Of a stretch of DNA of 64,000 bases, positions 34,389-44,087 are shown in pieces (position 1 is the first letter of the stretch; the number at the start of each line of letters is the position of its first letter). Source of the stretch: Nocardia crassostreae (GTDB taxonomy: Bacteria; Actinomycetota; Actinomycetes; Mycobacteriales; Mycobacteriaceae); the NCBI RefSeq assembly GCF_001613405.1, contig NZ_BDCH01000012.1, forward strand, positions 806,001 to 870,000, in the 5' to 3' direction. A model generated the notes under the pieces. It ran no database searches. It worked only from the letters and a program-made list of their open reading frames with translations, and was not told the DNA's origin. Position numbers and translations under genes: made by a program.

Positions 34389-35522
34389 TCAGTAGCCCGC
34401 GGCCGTGAGGCGGTGGTCGGCTTCGAGGAGCATCCAGCCGCTGAGCTGGACCGATAAGTCGTGGGGTAGGTGGTTGGGGTGGGTTATGGGGCGGGTCCAG
34501 TCGGTGCCGAAGAGGGGGAGACCGTCGACTTCGGCGCGGTGGTGCCAGGCGGCTCGGGCGGAGGCGTGGACCAAGTGGGCGGCGGTGGTGTCGCCGAGGG
34601 TGAGGGCGGCTTCGGCGAGGTAGCGGGCACAGATGCCCATGAACAAGCCGCTGTCCGATTCGCCTGCGCCGGGGATGACGCCGTCGATGCAGAGTTCGGC
34701 GGCGGTGGCGGCGATGAGGGCGGCGGCGCGGTCGTGGTGGGCGGATGTGCCGGTGCGGGCGGCCAATTCGGTTTCCAGGCCGATGGTCACGCCCTGGCAG
34801 TAGGTGAGGATGGTGGTGTCGCGGCGGCCGCCGGGTTCGTGGATGCCGTCGAGGATGAGGCCGGTATCGGGGACGCGGAGGCGGGTGTGGAGGAATTCGG
34901 CCAGCTCGCGAGCGCGGGGTAGTTCGCCGGTGCGAGCCAGGGCGATGGCGGTGGGGCCGATTGCGGGGGTGTTGTAGTAGTCGCTGCCGATGCGCCAGGG
35001 GACCGCGCCGACGGACGGGTTCCAGCCGTCGAGCAGGGCGGTCCGCAGGGTGTCGGCGGCATAGCCGAAGCGGATGTCGAGGAGTCGGCCGGTGCGTTCC
35101 ACTGCGACTGCGAGCCAGCCCATATCGTCGTAGTAGCGGTTGGTCCAACCGGTGAGATTGCGGGTGCGGATGCTCTGGGCGAGGGCGGTCACCCGGTCGA
35201 GGCGTTCGGGGGTGCGGGCGCGGTGCGCGGCATCGACCGCGCAGTCGAGCAGGTGCGCCTGCCACCAGTAATCCCATTGGGCGAAGGACAGATCCACCAT
35301 GGAGTACGGCCAGCGGATCGCGCCCAGCCGTGCCGCGCGCATGCCCCACAGGGGGCGCACGTGCCGCGCCAGGATCGCCCGCTCGGTCAGATCCGCGCGT
35401 TCGCCGGGGTCGGCGGGGCCCGGAGGCGGATTCAGCGTGATCGACCCCGCGTCCGTGGGCGCCGCCAGCACGGTGAGCGGAAGCCCGACTCCGGTCGCCA
35501 GCAGAAAACGGCGGCGACTCAT
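34389..35522 (-). CDS. Secreted GH76-family glycoside hydrolase (alpha-1,6-mannanase type)
   Basis: A 377-aa protein with a Tat-like signal (MSRRRFLLATGVGLPLTVLA). The fold shows the tandem-Asp motif NRYYDDMGWLA, in which the two Asp are the catalytic pair of GH76 endo-alpha-1,6-mannanases. Repeated hydrophobic/aromatic helices fit an (alpha/alpha)6 barrel. I prefer ATG 35522 because CGGAG lies upstream at good spacing and the RR motif is then terminal; the frame extends 12 codons further. Mycolate actinomycetes carry mannan-backbone glycolipids (lipomannan, lipoarabinomannan), a possible substrate. It is downstream of the broken acyltransferase. Confidence 0.82.
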   Translation of the reverse strand: MSRRRFLLATGVGLPLTVLAAPTDAGSITLNPPPGPADPGERADLTERAILARHVRPLWGMRAARLGAIRWPYSMVDLSFAQWDYWWQAHLLDCAVDAAHRARTPERLDRVTALAQSIRTRNLTGWTNRYYDDMGWLAVAVERTGRLLDIRFGYAADTLRTALLDGWNPSVGAVPWRIGSDYYNTPAIGPTAIALARTGELPRARELAEFLHTRLRVPDTGLILDGIHEPGGRRDTTILTYCQGVTIGLETELAARTGTSAHHDRAAALIAATAAELCIDGVIPGAGESDSGLFMGICARYLAEAALTLGDTTAAHLVHASARAAWHHRAEVDGLPLFGTDWTRPITHPNHLPHDLSVQLSGWMLLEADHRLTAAGY

Positions 35523-35565
35523 GCCTGTGCTCCGGCGGTGGGCTTCACTCGGATCCATGTGTCGG

Positions 35566-36846
35566 TCACCGTGGGGGAGCGGTTGTCGCGTTCGGCTGCA
35601 CGGCCTTCGTCGTGGACAGCAGTCCGCCTGCCACGAAGATACCCAGTATCGCGAGTGCCGATGCCATTGTCGTGGTGAGACGTTGGGACCAGATCACGTA
35701 CAGCGAGACCGCCGCGAGCAGCGCGCCGAGTATGGACGCCGGGGTGGTCGCGCGGGGTTCGTATCTGGCGCAGAACACATCCCAGCGGGTCACCACCTGG
35801 ACCACGACCAGCAGGACCACACCGGCGACGGCGATCCAGGCCGGGCGGAACAGCCACCAGGTGCCCGGGTCGTGGGGGAGCAGCAGGGCGGGGGACAGCA
35901 GGGCGAGGCAGGCCAATGCGGCGATGACCGGGATGTGCCACAGGTAGATCGTCATCAGATTCGTGGTCACGACATCGAGGACGGGGCGCAGGGCCGGAGG
36001 CGGTTTCCGGCCCGCCAGCCGCCGGTCGGCGAGCACCAGCACCATCAGTTGAACCACGGCGAGAACCGACAGGGCGGTGGTCGGGGGGGAACAGATTCGA
36101 GACGGGGGCGTCGGCGAGCCCGTACATGACCGGCGGATACGGACCGGCGAAGACCATGGCGGCCAGTACGGCGATGGCGATCGAGCCGATGGCGACCACA
36201 CCCGCATCGGAGACCGGGCGCAGCTGTCCACGCGTGAAAACGATGCCGAGCTGATGGCAGAACAGCCAGACGAACAGCATGTTCAGATCGCCGATTCCGT
36301 TGTGCGCGAAGTTGAGCGCGTCGACGACCGCCGACAGGGCGAGCAGTGCGACCGGCGCCGCCCACGCGTGCCGATCGTGCAGTGCGACGGCCACCGGCGC
36401 CGCGATGACCGCGATCAGATACACGGCGAGAAACCACAGCGGGCTGGCCAGCACATAGGCCGCCTCCTTCGCCTCCTTCCCCGATACGGCGCGCAGCGAC
36501 CACACCACCGCCGTGAGCACCGCGACCAGCGGGATGGCGGGCACGATCAGCCTGCGCGCCCGCGCGCCGAGATACCCGCCGTAGCCCGTGCCCTCGCTCC
36601 GCCATCGATCGATCCGGCGCGTATTGGCCGGCCACCGGCGATGAAGAACAACGGCATCACCTGGATCAACCAGCTCAGCACCCACAGCGGCTTCCCGTGC
36701 AGCGCGGGATCACCGCGAATGACGTCGTCGGTGACGGTCACCCGCACCGAGATCCAATGAATGACAACGACCACGGCGATGGCGATCACCCGAGCAAAGT
36801 CGATCGTCCAGTTCCGCCGCGGCTCGCTCCCGCCCGGTTCGTTCAC
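35566..36846 (-). pseudogene. Acyltransferase-3 family membrane protein, two frameshifts
   Basis: Three frames join to give one polytopic protein of about 425 aa. The N-terminal piece holds TIDFARVIAIAVVVVIHW (acyltransferase-3 catalytic His) and QVMPLFFIAGG. The middle piece begins WPANTRRIDRW and holds five helices. The last begins TTALSVLAVVQLMVLVLADR and ends NATTAPPR. The first break, near 36635, lacks a few bases in the GGTGGC/GGCC context. The second is at seven Cs (36083-36089 on this strand) where six would keep the frame. The start is probably GTG 36846, without a strong ribosome site. The family O-acylates surface sugars or lipids. Intact translation is impossible as sequenced. Confidence 0.75.
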
Positions 36847-37088
36847 ACTGGAGAATAGTCCGATGCGCTTGAATGCCGGGTAAACGCAGAGCGCGTAAAC
36901 AATCTCGAATACGCGACTAATTCGAATCGGGCGATGTCGGCGGGCGCTGGCCAGATGGCATTCCCCAGGAAATGTCAAGTCTTGGTTGGTTGTTCGATTC
37001 CGGGGTAGCGTTATTTCCCACCCGGCTCCTATATCCGAGCGGGTTTCGTGCTGCCTTTTTCCGCTGTCGAACCGGAGGGTGAACCGCG

Positions 37089-37949
37089 TTGAACTCCATG
37101 ATGATCCAAGTCGGCGACATCGAGCTGTGGACCGAAAGTCTCGGCGGGACAACCGATCCGGCTCTACTGCTGCTCGTCGGGGATACGTTGTCCTCGACCG
37201 GCTGGCCGCAGCCGTTGGTCCAGCGTTTCGTGACCGCCGACCGCCGGGTGATCCGCTTCGACTACCGAGATACCGGAAGGTCGACGTGGCGGGAATTCTC
37301 CGCGCACCCCCACACATTCGGCGACCTGGCCTCCGACGCGATCGCGGTATTGAACGCGTGGAAGATCGATGCCGCGCACATTGTGGGTTTCGGCATGGGC
37401 GGCGGGATAGCCCAGTTGCTGGCGCTCGACCACGCACCCCGGATGCGAACCCTCACCCTGAGCAACTGTTTCGCCCTCGGCGTCGACTTCTTCGGCAACT
37501 GGGACCGAGCGCTGACCGGCGAGCCCACCCCGGACGGCCTCCCAACCCCCGACCGCCGATTCGTCGAGTCCGCCTTCGGAATGAGCTCCTCCGACACCAC
37601 CATCGATCAGATGATCTCCGGTGACTTCTACGACGAAGCCGAGATCCGGCACGCGGAACTCACCGCACTCGAGCACGCGGGCCGAACCCAGCCGTGGGAA
37701 CAGCACCCCCACGGCGAAATCCACAACGACCTCGACGAACGCGGTCCCGAACTACCCGGCATCACCACCCCGACCCTGGTAATCCAGGGCATGCGCGACC
37801 CGATCAACCCACCACCCCACGGCCGCCACCTCGCGACCCTCATCCCCAACGCCCGCCTCGTCGAAATCCCCGGCATGGGCCACTCCCTCCCCGCCCCCAT
37901 CCACCCCGAATTCGCCACCGCCGTCCTCGAACACACGCGTCCTCGTTGA
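37089..37949 (+). CDS. Alpha/beta hydrolase fold protein lacking the nucleophile Ser
   Basis: A 286-aa hydrolase fold protein. The nucleophile elbow reads VGFGMGGG, with Gly (GGC) where the family has Ser (AGC). The acid (IQGMRDPINPP) and His (IPGMGHSLP) are present. A TTG at 37089 has GGAGG ten bases upstream and is the likely start; ATG 37098 is the alternative. As read it should not be a serine hydrolase. It may be a binding protein or a base error. It is upstream of an enoyl-CoA hydratase on the same strand with a 42-base gap. Confidence 0.85.
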   Translation: MNSMMIQVGDIELWTESLGGTTDPALLLLVGDTLSSTGWPQPLVQRFVTADRRVIRFDYRDTGRSTWREFSAHPHTFGDLASDAIAVLNAWKIDAAHIVGFGMGGGIAQLLALDHAPRMRTLTLSNCFALGVDFFGNWDRALTGEPTPDGLPTPDRRFVESAFGMSSSDTTIDQMISGDFYDEAEIRHAELTALEHAGRTQPWEQHPHGEIHNDLDERGPELPGITTPTLVIQGMRDPINPPPHGRHLATLIPNARLVEIPGMGHSLPAPIHPEFATAVLEHTRPR

Positions 37950-37991
37950 CAACAACCGACGGGAATCCCAGCGCAGCGATACCGTCGAGGC

Positions 37992-38765
37992 ATGGCGCAA
38001 TATCAGCACATCCTGGTTGACCGCACCGGTGACACCGTCCGGATCACCATGAACCGCCCCGACCGGCGGAACTCGCTGTCGGAGGGTCATCTGGCGGAGT
38101 TGCTCGATGCGTTCCGAGCAGCGGGGGAATCCGATGCGACGGGCATCGTGCTCGCAGGCGCCGGGCCGGTGTTTTCCGCAGGGCACGATTTCGGCGATGT
38201 GGCGGCGCGGGATGTGGAGGGCGTGCGGGATCTGTTGCGGGTATGCACCGATTTGATGCAGACCATCCAGTCAGTCCCGCAGGTAGTGGTGGCACGGGTG
38301 CACGGGCTCGCCACGGCGGCAGGGTGCCAGCTGGTGGCAACCTGTGACCTGGCGGTCGCAGCCGAGTCGGCGGGTTTCGCCTTGCCCGGCGGTAAAGGCG
38401 GCTGGTTCTGCCACACCCCCGCTGTCCCCGTCGCCCGCTCCATCGGCCGTAAACGCCTGATGGAGTTGGTACTCACAGGCGATGTCGTCCCCGCCGACGT
38501 GGCATTGGCCTGGGGCCTGGTGAACGCAGTCGTACCCGACAACCAACTGGACGACGCGGTCACCGCCCTGCTCGCCCGCGCAACCAGGGGCAGCCGAGGC
38601 AGCAAGGCCCTCGGCAAGCAAACCATCTACGCACAACTGGATCGCCCCGAAGCCGACGCCTACGAGATCGCCCTCGAGGTAATGGCCACCGCCTCACAAC
38701 TCCCCGCCGCCAAGGAGGGCATGGCCGCCTTCCTGGAAAAGCGCAAGCCCAACTGGACCGACTGA
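37992..38765 (+). CDS. Enoyl-CoA hydratase/isomerase family protein
   Basis: A 257-aa crotonase-fold protein. The oxyanion segments are FSAGHDFGDV and HGLATAAGCQLVATCDLAVA. The usual catalytic Glu positions are not clearly conserved, and KGGWFCHTP is in the place of the second. This resembles the ECHDC3-like subgroup rather than classical beta-oxidation hydratase. It probably acts on an acyl-CoA, with the reaction uncertain. Its start is a clean ATG. Confidence 0.88.
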   Translation: MAQYQHILVDRTGDTVRITMNRPDRRNSLSEGHLAELLDAFRAAGESDATGIVLAGAGPVFSAGHDFGDVAARDVEGVRDLLRVCTDLMQTIQSVPQVVVARVHGLATAAGCQLVATCDLAVAAESAGFALPGGKGGWFCHTPAVPVARSIGRKRLMELVLTGDVVPADVALAWGLVNAVVPDNQLDDAVTALLARATRGSRGSKALGKQTIYAQLDRPEADAYEIALEVMATASQLPAAKEGMAAFLEKRKPNWTD

Positions 38766-38788
38766 ATCCCCATCCGCCGCTTGTTATT

Positions 38789-39463
38789 TCACGATCGCTG
38801 GCGGGCGGGCAGGAGAGCCTGCCAGGGGAGGGTGGCGGTGTGGCGGAGGAGGCGGGTGAGGGGGACGGTGAAGATGCCTGCCAGGCGGGTGTAGGGCCAG
38901 ATTGCTATGAGGAGCATGAGGGTTAGGGCTCGGGATTGGTAGATGGTGGGGGCGTGGTGCATTACTTCGGGGGTGGGGTGGAGGGTGGCCAGGGAGCGGG
39001 CCCAGGTGAAGAGGTGTTCGGCGGTGCGGTAGCGGGTGTCGGTGGAGTAGGGGTCGAAGGTTATGAGGACTGCGGTGAGGAGGGTGGTGGCGAGGACGGG
39101 GAGGGTTATGCGGTCTATGGGGGTTATGCGGGGGCGGGGGTCGGCGGCTATGATGGGTGGGATGAGGATCAGGCAGGCGCCGGTCATGGCTAGGGGGATG
39201 GCGATGAGTTGGCCGGTGGTGATGAGCAGGTGGATGGGGGCCGGGGGGCGGGAATGGGGGCCGGAGGCAAGGGCTTCGGTGATTCGGGTGGCGAACAGTA
39301 GCGGGACGCCGATGCGGAAGGCTCGGCTGCCGAAGTGCTGGGCGCGGTCGGTGTGGGGGCCGTAGAGATAGCCGAGGAAGCGGTCGTGGCGGTAGCGCCA
39401 GATATGCCCGGCTACGCAGGAGGTCAGGGCGGCGGCGGGCAGGGCGACCCACAACACGTACAT
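38789..39463 (-). CDS. NarI-like membrane protein (respiratory nitrate reductase gamma type)
   Basis: A 224-aa membrane protein with five hydrophobic helices. HIWRYRHDRFLG after helix 1 matches the conserved cytoplasmic loop of NarI, the diheme b subunit of nitrate reductase. His residues in helices 2 and 5 are candidates for heme ligands. No narG, narH or narJ is nearby, so it is an orphan and may serve another quinol-oxidising complex or be vestigial. Start ATG 39463 or GTG 39466; GAGGAAG lies upstream of both. Confidence 0.72.
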   Translation of the reverse strand: MYVLWVALPAAALTSCVAGHIWRYRHDRFLGYLYGPHTDRAQHFGSRAFRIGVPLLFATRITEALASGPHSRPPAPIHLLITTGQLIAIPLAMTGACLILIPPIIAADPRPRITPIDRITLPVLATTLLTAVLITFDPYSTDTRYRTAEHLFTWARSLATLHPTPEVMHHAPTIYQSRALTLMLLIAIWPYTRLAGIFTVPLTRLLRHTATLPWQALLPARQRS

Positions 39464-39537
39464 CACGGTGCGACTTCCTCGTACGATCCGGTCCCGCGGT
39501 TGGGCACCACTCTTGCACGGCGGAGGAGGTTGCGGAA

Positions 39538-39557
39538 GGGGCGAAAGGCTTCGCCCC
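39538..39557. terminator. Hairpin between the dehydrogenase and NarI-like genes
   Basis: GGGGCGAA at 39538-39545 pairs with TTCGCCCC at 39550-39557 around AGGC. It lies just after the dehydrogenase stop on the minus strand. No clear T tract is present, so termination strength is uncertain. Confidence 0.5.
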
Positions 39558-39567
39558 GTGGCGAATT

Positions 39568-40626
39568 TCAGGGTTGCACGGTGACCTTGATGGCCTCGCC
39601 CCGCTCGACGATCGAGAAGGCGTCGAGCACGTTGTCCAGCGAGATGCTGTGCGTGATCAAATCCTTGACCGGAACCTGGCCGGTTGAGATGTATTCCAGC
39701 GCCCGCCTGTTGTGTTCGGGCGCGGAGCCATTGGCGCCGTGAATGTGCAACTGGCGGTAGTGCACGACATTGGAATCGCAGGTGATGGTGGGATCGGTTT
39801 TGGGCAGACCGCCGAAGAACGAAATCCGGCCATTGCGCGCGGCCATGGCGATGGCCTGCTCCTGGGTGATATTGGCGGCGGTGGCGGTGATGATCACGTC
39901 CGCGCCCCGGCCGCCGGTCAGCTCCATGACGCGCGCCACCACATCGGTCCCGGAGGCGTCGATGACCTCGTCCGGGTGCACCGCATCGGCCGACATCTTC
40001 AACCGGTCGGCATTGACATCCACGAGATACACCGGCCCGCACCGATGCACGCCCCGTGCGATGCGAATGTGCATACACCCGATCGGCCCCGCGCCGAAGA
40101 CGACCACCGTATCGCCCTCCTCGATGCCGAGTAGTTCCTGCGCATTGATGGCGCAGGCGAACGGCTCGGCCGCCGAGGCCTCGGCGTAGCCGACATTGTC
40201 GGGAATCCGATTCAGCCCGTCGACCCGCAGCACCTGGCTGGGCACGATCATGTACTCGGCGAACCCGCCGTCGTACTGGTAGCCGACCGAAGTCTGGTTC
40301 TGGCACACCGCCATCCAGCCCTTGCGGCATTCGTGGCACTGCCCGCACGGCACCGCCGCAATGACCTGCGCGCGATCGCCGACCTGCCACGCCGTGCCGT
40401 ACAACTCGTGCACCGCCGCGCCCACCTCGACCACCTCGCCCGCGATCTCGTGACCGAGAGTCCTTGGCGGCGTGAGGTTCTGGTGCCCATTGTGCCGGAT
40501 TTTCACATCCGTCCCGCAGGTCGAGCAGTTGCGCACCCGGAGCTTGATCTCGTCCGGACCGCACTCGGGCTCGGGGATCTCCTCCAGGCGGATGTCCTCG
40601 GGTGCGTAGTAGCGCAGGGCCTTCAT
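39568..40626 (-). CDS. Zinc-dependent medium-chain dehydrogenase (polyol type)
   Basis: A 352-aa MDR enzyme. The catalytic zinc ligands lie in CSTCGTD and GHE, the four-Cys structural zinc lobe is CGQCHECRKGWMAVC, and the nucleotide loop is VFGAGPIGCMHI. It looks like the sorbitol/threonine dehydrogenase branch. Start is ATG 40626 (MKALRYYAPEDIRLEEIPEP) with GAAGGAAT upstream. It is divergent from a mannitol-type PTS permease and a DeoR regulator, so it probably oxidises the sugar alcohol (or its phosphate) that the permease brings in. The exact substrate is inferred only. Confidence 0.9.
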   Translation of the reverse strand: MKALRYYAPEDIRLEEIPEPECGPDEIKLRVRNCSTCGTDVKIRHNGHQNLTPPRTLGHEIAGEVVEVGAAVHELYGTAWQVGDRAQVIAAVPCGQCHECRKGWMAVCQNQTSVGYQYDGGFAEYMIVPSQVLRVDGLNRIPDNVGYAEASAAEPFACAINAQELLGIEEGDTVVVFGAGPIGCMHIRIARGVHRCGPVYLVDVNADRLKMSADAVHPDEVIDASGTDVVARVMELTGGRGADVIITATAANITQEQAIAMAARNGRISFFGGLPKTDPTITCDSNVVHYRQLHIHGANGSAPEHNRRALEYISTGQVPVKDLITHSISLDNVLDAFSIVERGEAIKVTVQP

Positions 40627-40710
40627 GGGATCGGTATTCCTTCCGCCGTGGCCGACCAGGTGGGCTCGACCGCTCGAATCCACCGTAACGGCCATTCGGG
40701 CGTAAAGCCA

Positions 40711-40722
40711 CACAAATTTGTG
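40711..40722. promoter_or_regulatory. Palindromic operator candidate, polyol locus
   Basis: CACAAATTTGTG is a perfect 12-bp palindrome in the 205-base region between the divergent dehydrogenase and PTS genes. It is A/T-rich in a G/C-rich background. The nearby DeoR regulator is the obvious candidate binder. Confidence 0.5.
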
Positions 40723-40831
40723 CCCATTTCTGCCTGATCTATTGTCATCATGCCCGATTCTGAGGTCTACTACTGCAAGAGGTATGGCCGTGGTCACATA
40801 TCTGATCGAGTTGCTCAGAGGAAGTTCGAAG

Positions 40832-42816
40832 ATGTCTGTCTCCCCACCGGAAGCCCGCGGCGGCACGCGAGTGCGAATCCAGCGAGTCGGTACGTTCCTG
40901 TCCAGCATGGTCATGCCCAATATCGGCGCCTTCATCGCCTGGGGCCTGCTCACCGCCCTGTTCATCGAAAAAGGCTGGATAACCTCGATTTTCGGCACCA
41001 TGGCCGACAACAGCTGGGTCGCCGATATCGGTGGCTGGGGCGACTACGACGGCGGCGGCATCGTCGGCCCGACCATCACCTATCTGCTGCCGATCCTCAT
41101 CGGCGCCACCGGCGGCCGCATCGTCTACGACACCCGCGGCGCGGTCGTGGGCGCCATTGCCACCATGGGCGTGATCGCGGGCGCGGACGTGCCCATGTTC
41201 CTGGGCGCCATGATCGTGGGCCCGCTCGGCGGCTGGGTCATCAAGAAGCTGGATGCGCTGTGGGAAGGCAGGATTCGCCCCGGCTTCGAAATGCTGGTCG
41301 ACAATTTCGCGGCCGGTATCGCGGGCGCGGCGCTGGCCGTGTTCGGCTTCTTCGGCATCGGCCCGGTGGTCTCCGGATTCAGCCGCCTGGCCAGCAATGT
41401 GGTGGATTTCCTGGTCGATCAGAGCCTGCTGCCGCTGACGTCGATCTTCATCGAACCGGCCAAGGTGCTGTTCCTCAACAATGCGATCAACCACGGCATC
41501 CTGACCCCGCTGGGCACCAATCAGGCCAGTGAGACCGGCAAGTCGATCCTGTTCCTGCTGGAGGCCAATCCGGGTCCGGGCCTTGGCCTTTTGATCACGG
41601 TCGCCATATTCGGCCGCGGCGCCGCCAAGACCACCGCACCCGGCGCGGCGATCATCCACTTCCTCGGCGGCATTCACGAGATCTACTTCCCGTACGTGCT
41701 CATGAAGCCGAAGCTGATCATCGCCATGATCGCCGACGGCATGACCGGCGTGTTCATCAATGTGGTCTTCGGTTCGGGCCTGCGCGCCCCGGCCGCGCCC
41801 GGCTCCATCATCGCGGTGTACGCGCAGACCGCGAGCGGCAGCTATCTCGGCGTGACGCTGTCGGTCTTCGGCGCCGCCACGGTCGCCTTCCTGGTCGCGG
41901 CCCTGCTGCTGCGCACCGACCGCGCCGCCGACGCGGGCGATCTGGCCGAGGCCACCGCCGCCATGGAGCAGATGAAGGGCAAGCGTTCCGCGGCCGCCGC
42001 CGCGCTCGCCGCACTGTCCGGCTCCGGGGGAACTCCCACTTCGACCGGACCGGAGACGATTTCGAGCATCGTCTTCGCCTGCGATGCCGGGATGGGATCC
42101 TCCGCCATGGGAGCCTCGGTGCTGCGCAAGAAGATCCGGGACGCGGGCTTCGCCGATGTCAGCGTGGTCAACAAGGCGATCGCCAACCTCACCGACAGCT
42201 ACGACCTGGTCGTCACCCATGCCGATCTGGCCGAGCGGGCGCGCGAACGGACGCCTTCGGCCATCCACGTGCCGGTCGACAACTTCATGAACAGCCCGGA
42301 ATACGACGAGATCGTCGCGCTCATCGCCCGCGCCGCCACGGCCGGAGCCCCGGCCGAGGCCGAACCGACCGCCCCGGAATCCGAGGCGACCAGCTCGCCC
42401 TCGAGTCGATCGTGCTCTCCGGCAGCGCGCGGACCAGCGCCGACGCCATCGACGAGGCGGGCCGCCTGCTGGTCGCCGCCGGAGCGGTCGACGCGCCGTA
42501 CATCGCCGCCATGCACGAGCGCGAGCTATCGGTATCTACTTTCATGGGAAACGGCCTGGCAATTCCGCACGGCACCAATGACGCCAAGGGCAGCATTCGC
42601 CGCACGGGCATCTCGGTGGTGCGCTATCCGGACGGGCTGGACTGGAACGGCAACCCGGTCGAGTTCGTCATCGGCATCGCCGGGGCCGGGAACGATCACC
42701 TGCAACTGCTGTCCTGCATCGCCCAGGTGTTCATGGCCGCGGATCAGGTCGAACGCCTGCGGGTGGCGCGCACGCCCGAGGAGGTCCGCGAGGTCCTCGG
42801 CAGCGTGCACGCCTGA
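40832..42816 (+). pseudogene. mtlA: Mannitol-type PTS permease IICBA, frameshifted between IIB and IIA
   Basis: Start is ATG 40832 (MSVSPPEARGGTRVRIQRVG) with GAGGAAG upstream. The IIC membrane domain (to about residue 380) contains GGIHEIYFPYVLMKP, diagnostic of mannitol permeases. The IIB domain carries the phospho-Cys in FACDAGMGSSAMGAS. The IIA domain carries the phospho-His in GNGLAIPHGTNDAKG. Between IIB and IIA the frame breaks near 42385. One extra base there would give ESEADQLALESIVLSG and a continuous IICBA of about 660 aa, like E. coli MtlA. GTG 42412 could start a separate IIA, but it would begin inside the domain. No Enzyme I or HPr gene is in the window. Confidence 0.85.
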
Positions 42817-42830
42817 GCCGATACCGCACA

Positions 42831-43598
42831 ATGTCCTTCGTGGATTCGGATTCGCGGCAGTCGCAGATCGTGGAGTACGCCCGCACGCGCGGCCGGGTGG
42901 ACGTACTCGGTCTCGCCGACGAACTCGGCGTGGCCGCGGAGACCATTCGCCGCGATCTGCGCCTGCTCGCCGATCGCCGCTTGGTCAAACGCGTGCACGG
43001 CGGCGCCATCCCCTTGGAGAGCGCGGCCTTCGAATCCAGCCTGGACTACCGCAGCCGCGTCGATCTGGCGCAGAAGCACCGGATCGCCGCGGCCGCCGCG
43101 GATCTGCTGCACGGCGCCGAAACCGTCTATCTCGACGAGGGATTCACCCCGCGCCTGATTGCCGAGAAACTCGCCGACCGTGAGTTGACGGTCGTCACCT
43201 CCTCCTTGCTCGCCGCCGAAGTGCTCGCCGACAGCGATGGCATCACCGTCCTGCTGCTCGGCGGGCGCATGCGCGGACGCACCCTCGCTACCGTGGACCA
43301 CTGGGCCCTGCGCATGCTGGGCGAGCTGGTCATCGACCTGGCCTACCTCGGCACCAATGGGGTCTCGCTGGAACACGGCCTCACGACACCGGATCCGGCG
43401 GTCGCCGCGGTGAAGGGACTGGCGGTCCAGCGCGCGCGGCGACGGGTGCTGGTGGCCGCGGACAGCAAGTTCGGCATGTCGAGCTTCTGCCGTTTCGCCG
43501 AGATCTCCGATTTCGAGGCCCTGGTGACCGGTGCGGAACTGGAACCGGCGCAAGCGCGGCGTTTCGAGGCCCTCGGACCCGCCGTCATTCGCGCCTGA
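42831..43598 (+). CDS. DeoR-family transcriptional regulator
   Basis: A 255-aa protein. The N-terminal winged HTH (DVLGLADELGVAAETIRRDL) carries the DeoR signature and is followed by a DeoR C-terminal sugar-phosphate sensor domain (YLDEGFTPRLIAEKL, LGTNGVSLEHGLTTPD, ADSKFGMSSF). It starts 14 bases after the PTS gene. It probably represses the PTS/dehydrogenase locus and is relieved by a phosphorylated polyol. Confidence 0.9.
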   Translation: MSFVDSDSRQSQIVEYARTRGRVDVLGLADELGVAAETIRRDLRLLADRRLVKRVHGGAIPLESAAFESSLDYRSRVDLAQKHRIAAAAADLLHGAETVYLDEGFTPRLIAEKLADRELTVVTSSLLAAEVLADSDGITVLLLGGRMRGRTLATVDHWALRMLGELVIDLAYLGTNGVSLEHGLTTPDPAVAAVKGLAVQRARRRVLVAADSKFGMSSFCRFAEISDFEALVTGAELEPAQARRFEALGPAVIRA

Positions 43599-43634
43599 GC
43601 GGCATTGCGAAGAATGTTACGGACTGCCCGAATC

Positions 43635-44066
43635 TCAACGCAGGGCGCGTATCTCGGCTTCGACCTGGTCGAGCAGACTGCTCGGGCAGCCCCAGTAGTC
43701 GTAGATGTCGCCGCGTTCGCGATTGCTACCGCAGACGACGAACACCCCGGTGCCGAGGGCATTCTTGAGATGTGTGGCCAGCCAGCCGACGAAGCCGCTG
43801 TTGTCCAGGCCGGGCGGGAAATGGAAGGAGAAGACGCCGAATCGTTCCACACCGGCGAGATCCTCGTCGGTGAGCGGGACGAGCGCGCTCCAGCTCGCAC
43901 TGTCGCGCACCACGGCCAGCGTGTGTTCGGTCAGCTGCGGCGGATTCGCGAGCGGGGTCTCGCGGAAGCACCATTCACCCTCGTGCACAACGAGATCGGC
44001 GGCGGCGATCACGCCCTTGAGCCGCTGGGATGTCTGCTCTGGCGTCTCGTGACTGATATCGACCAC
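43635..44066 (-). CDS. DUF6196-like protein
   Basis: A 143-aa soluble protein, MVDISHETPEQTSQRLKGVI, with a conserved-looking C-terminal block (FSFHFPPGLDNSGFVGWLAT and GSNRERGDIYDYWGCP). I recognise it as a widespread actinobacterial family of unknown function (DUF6196, from memory). No signal or membrane helix. It starts 21 bases after the TPR gene on the same strand and may be co-transcribed with it. Confidence 0.78.
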   Translation of the reverse strand: MVDISHETPEQTSQRLKGVIAAADLVVHEGEWCFRETPLANPPQLTEHTLAVVRDSASWSALVPLTDEDLAGVERFGVFSFHFPPGLDNSGFVGWLATHLKNALGTGVFVVCGSNRERGDIYDYWGCPSSLLDQVEAEIRALR

Positions 44067-44087
44067 ATGGCCACCGTAACCGGTTGA

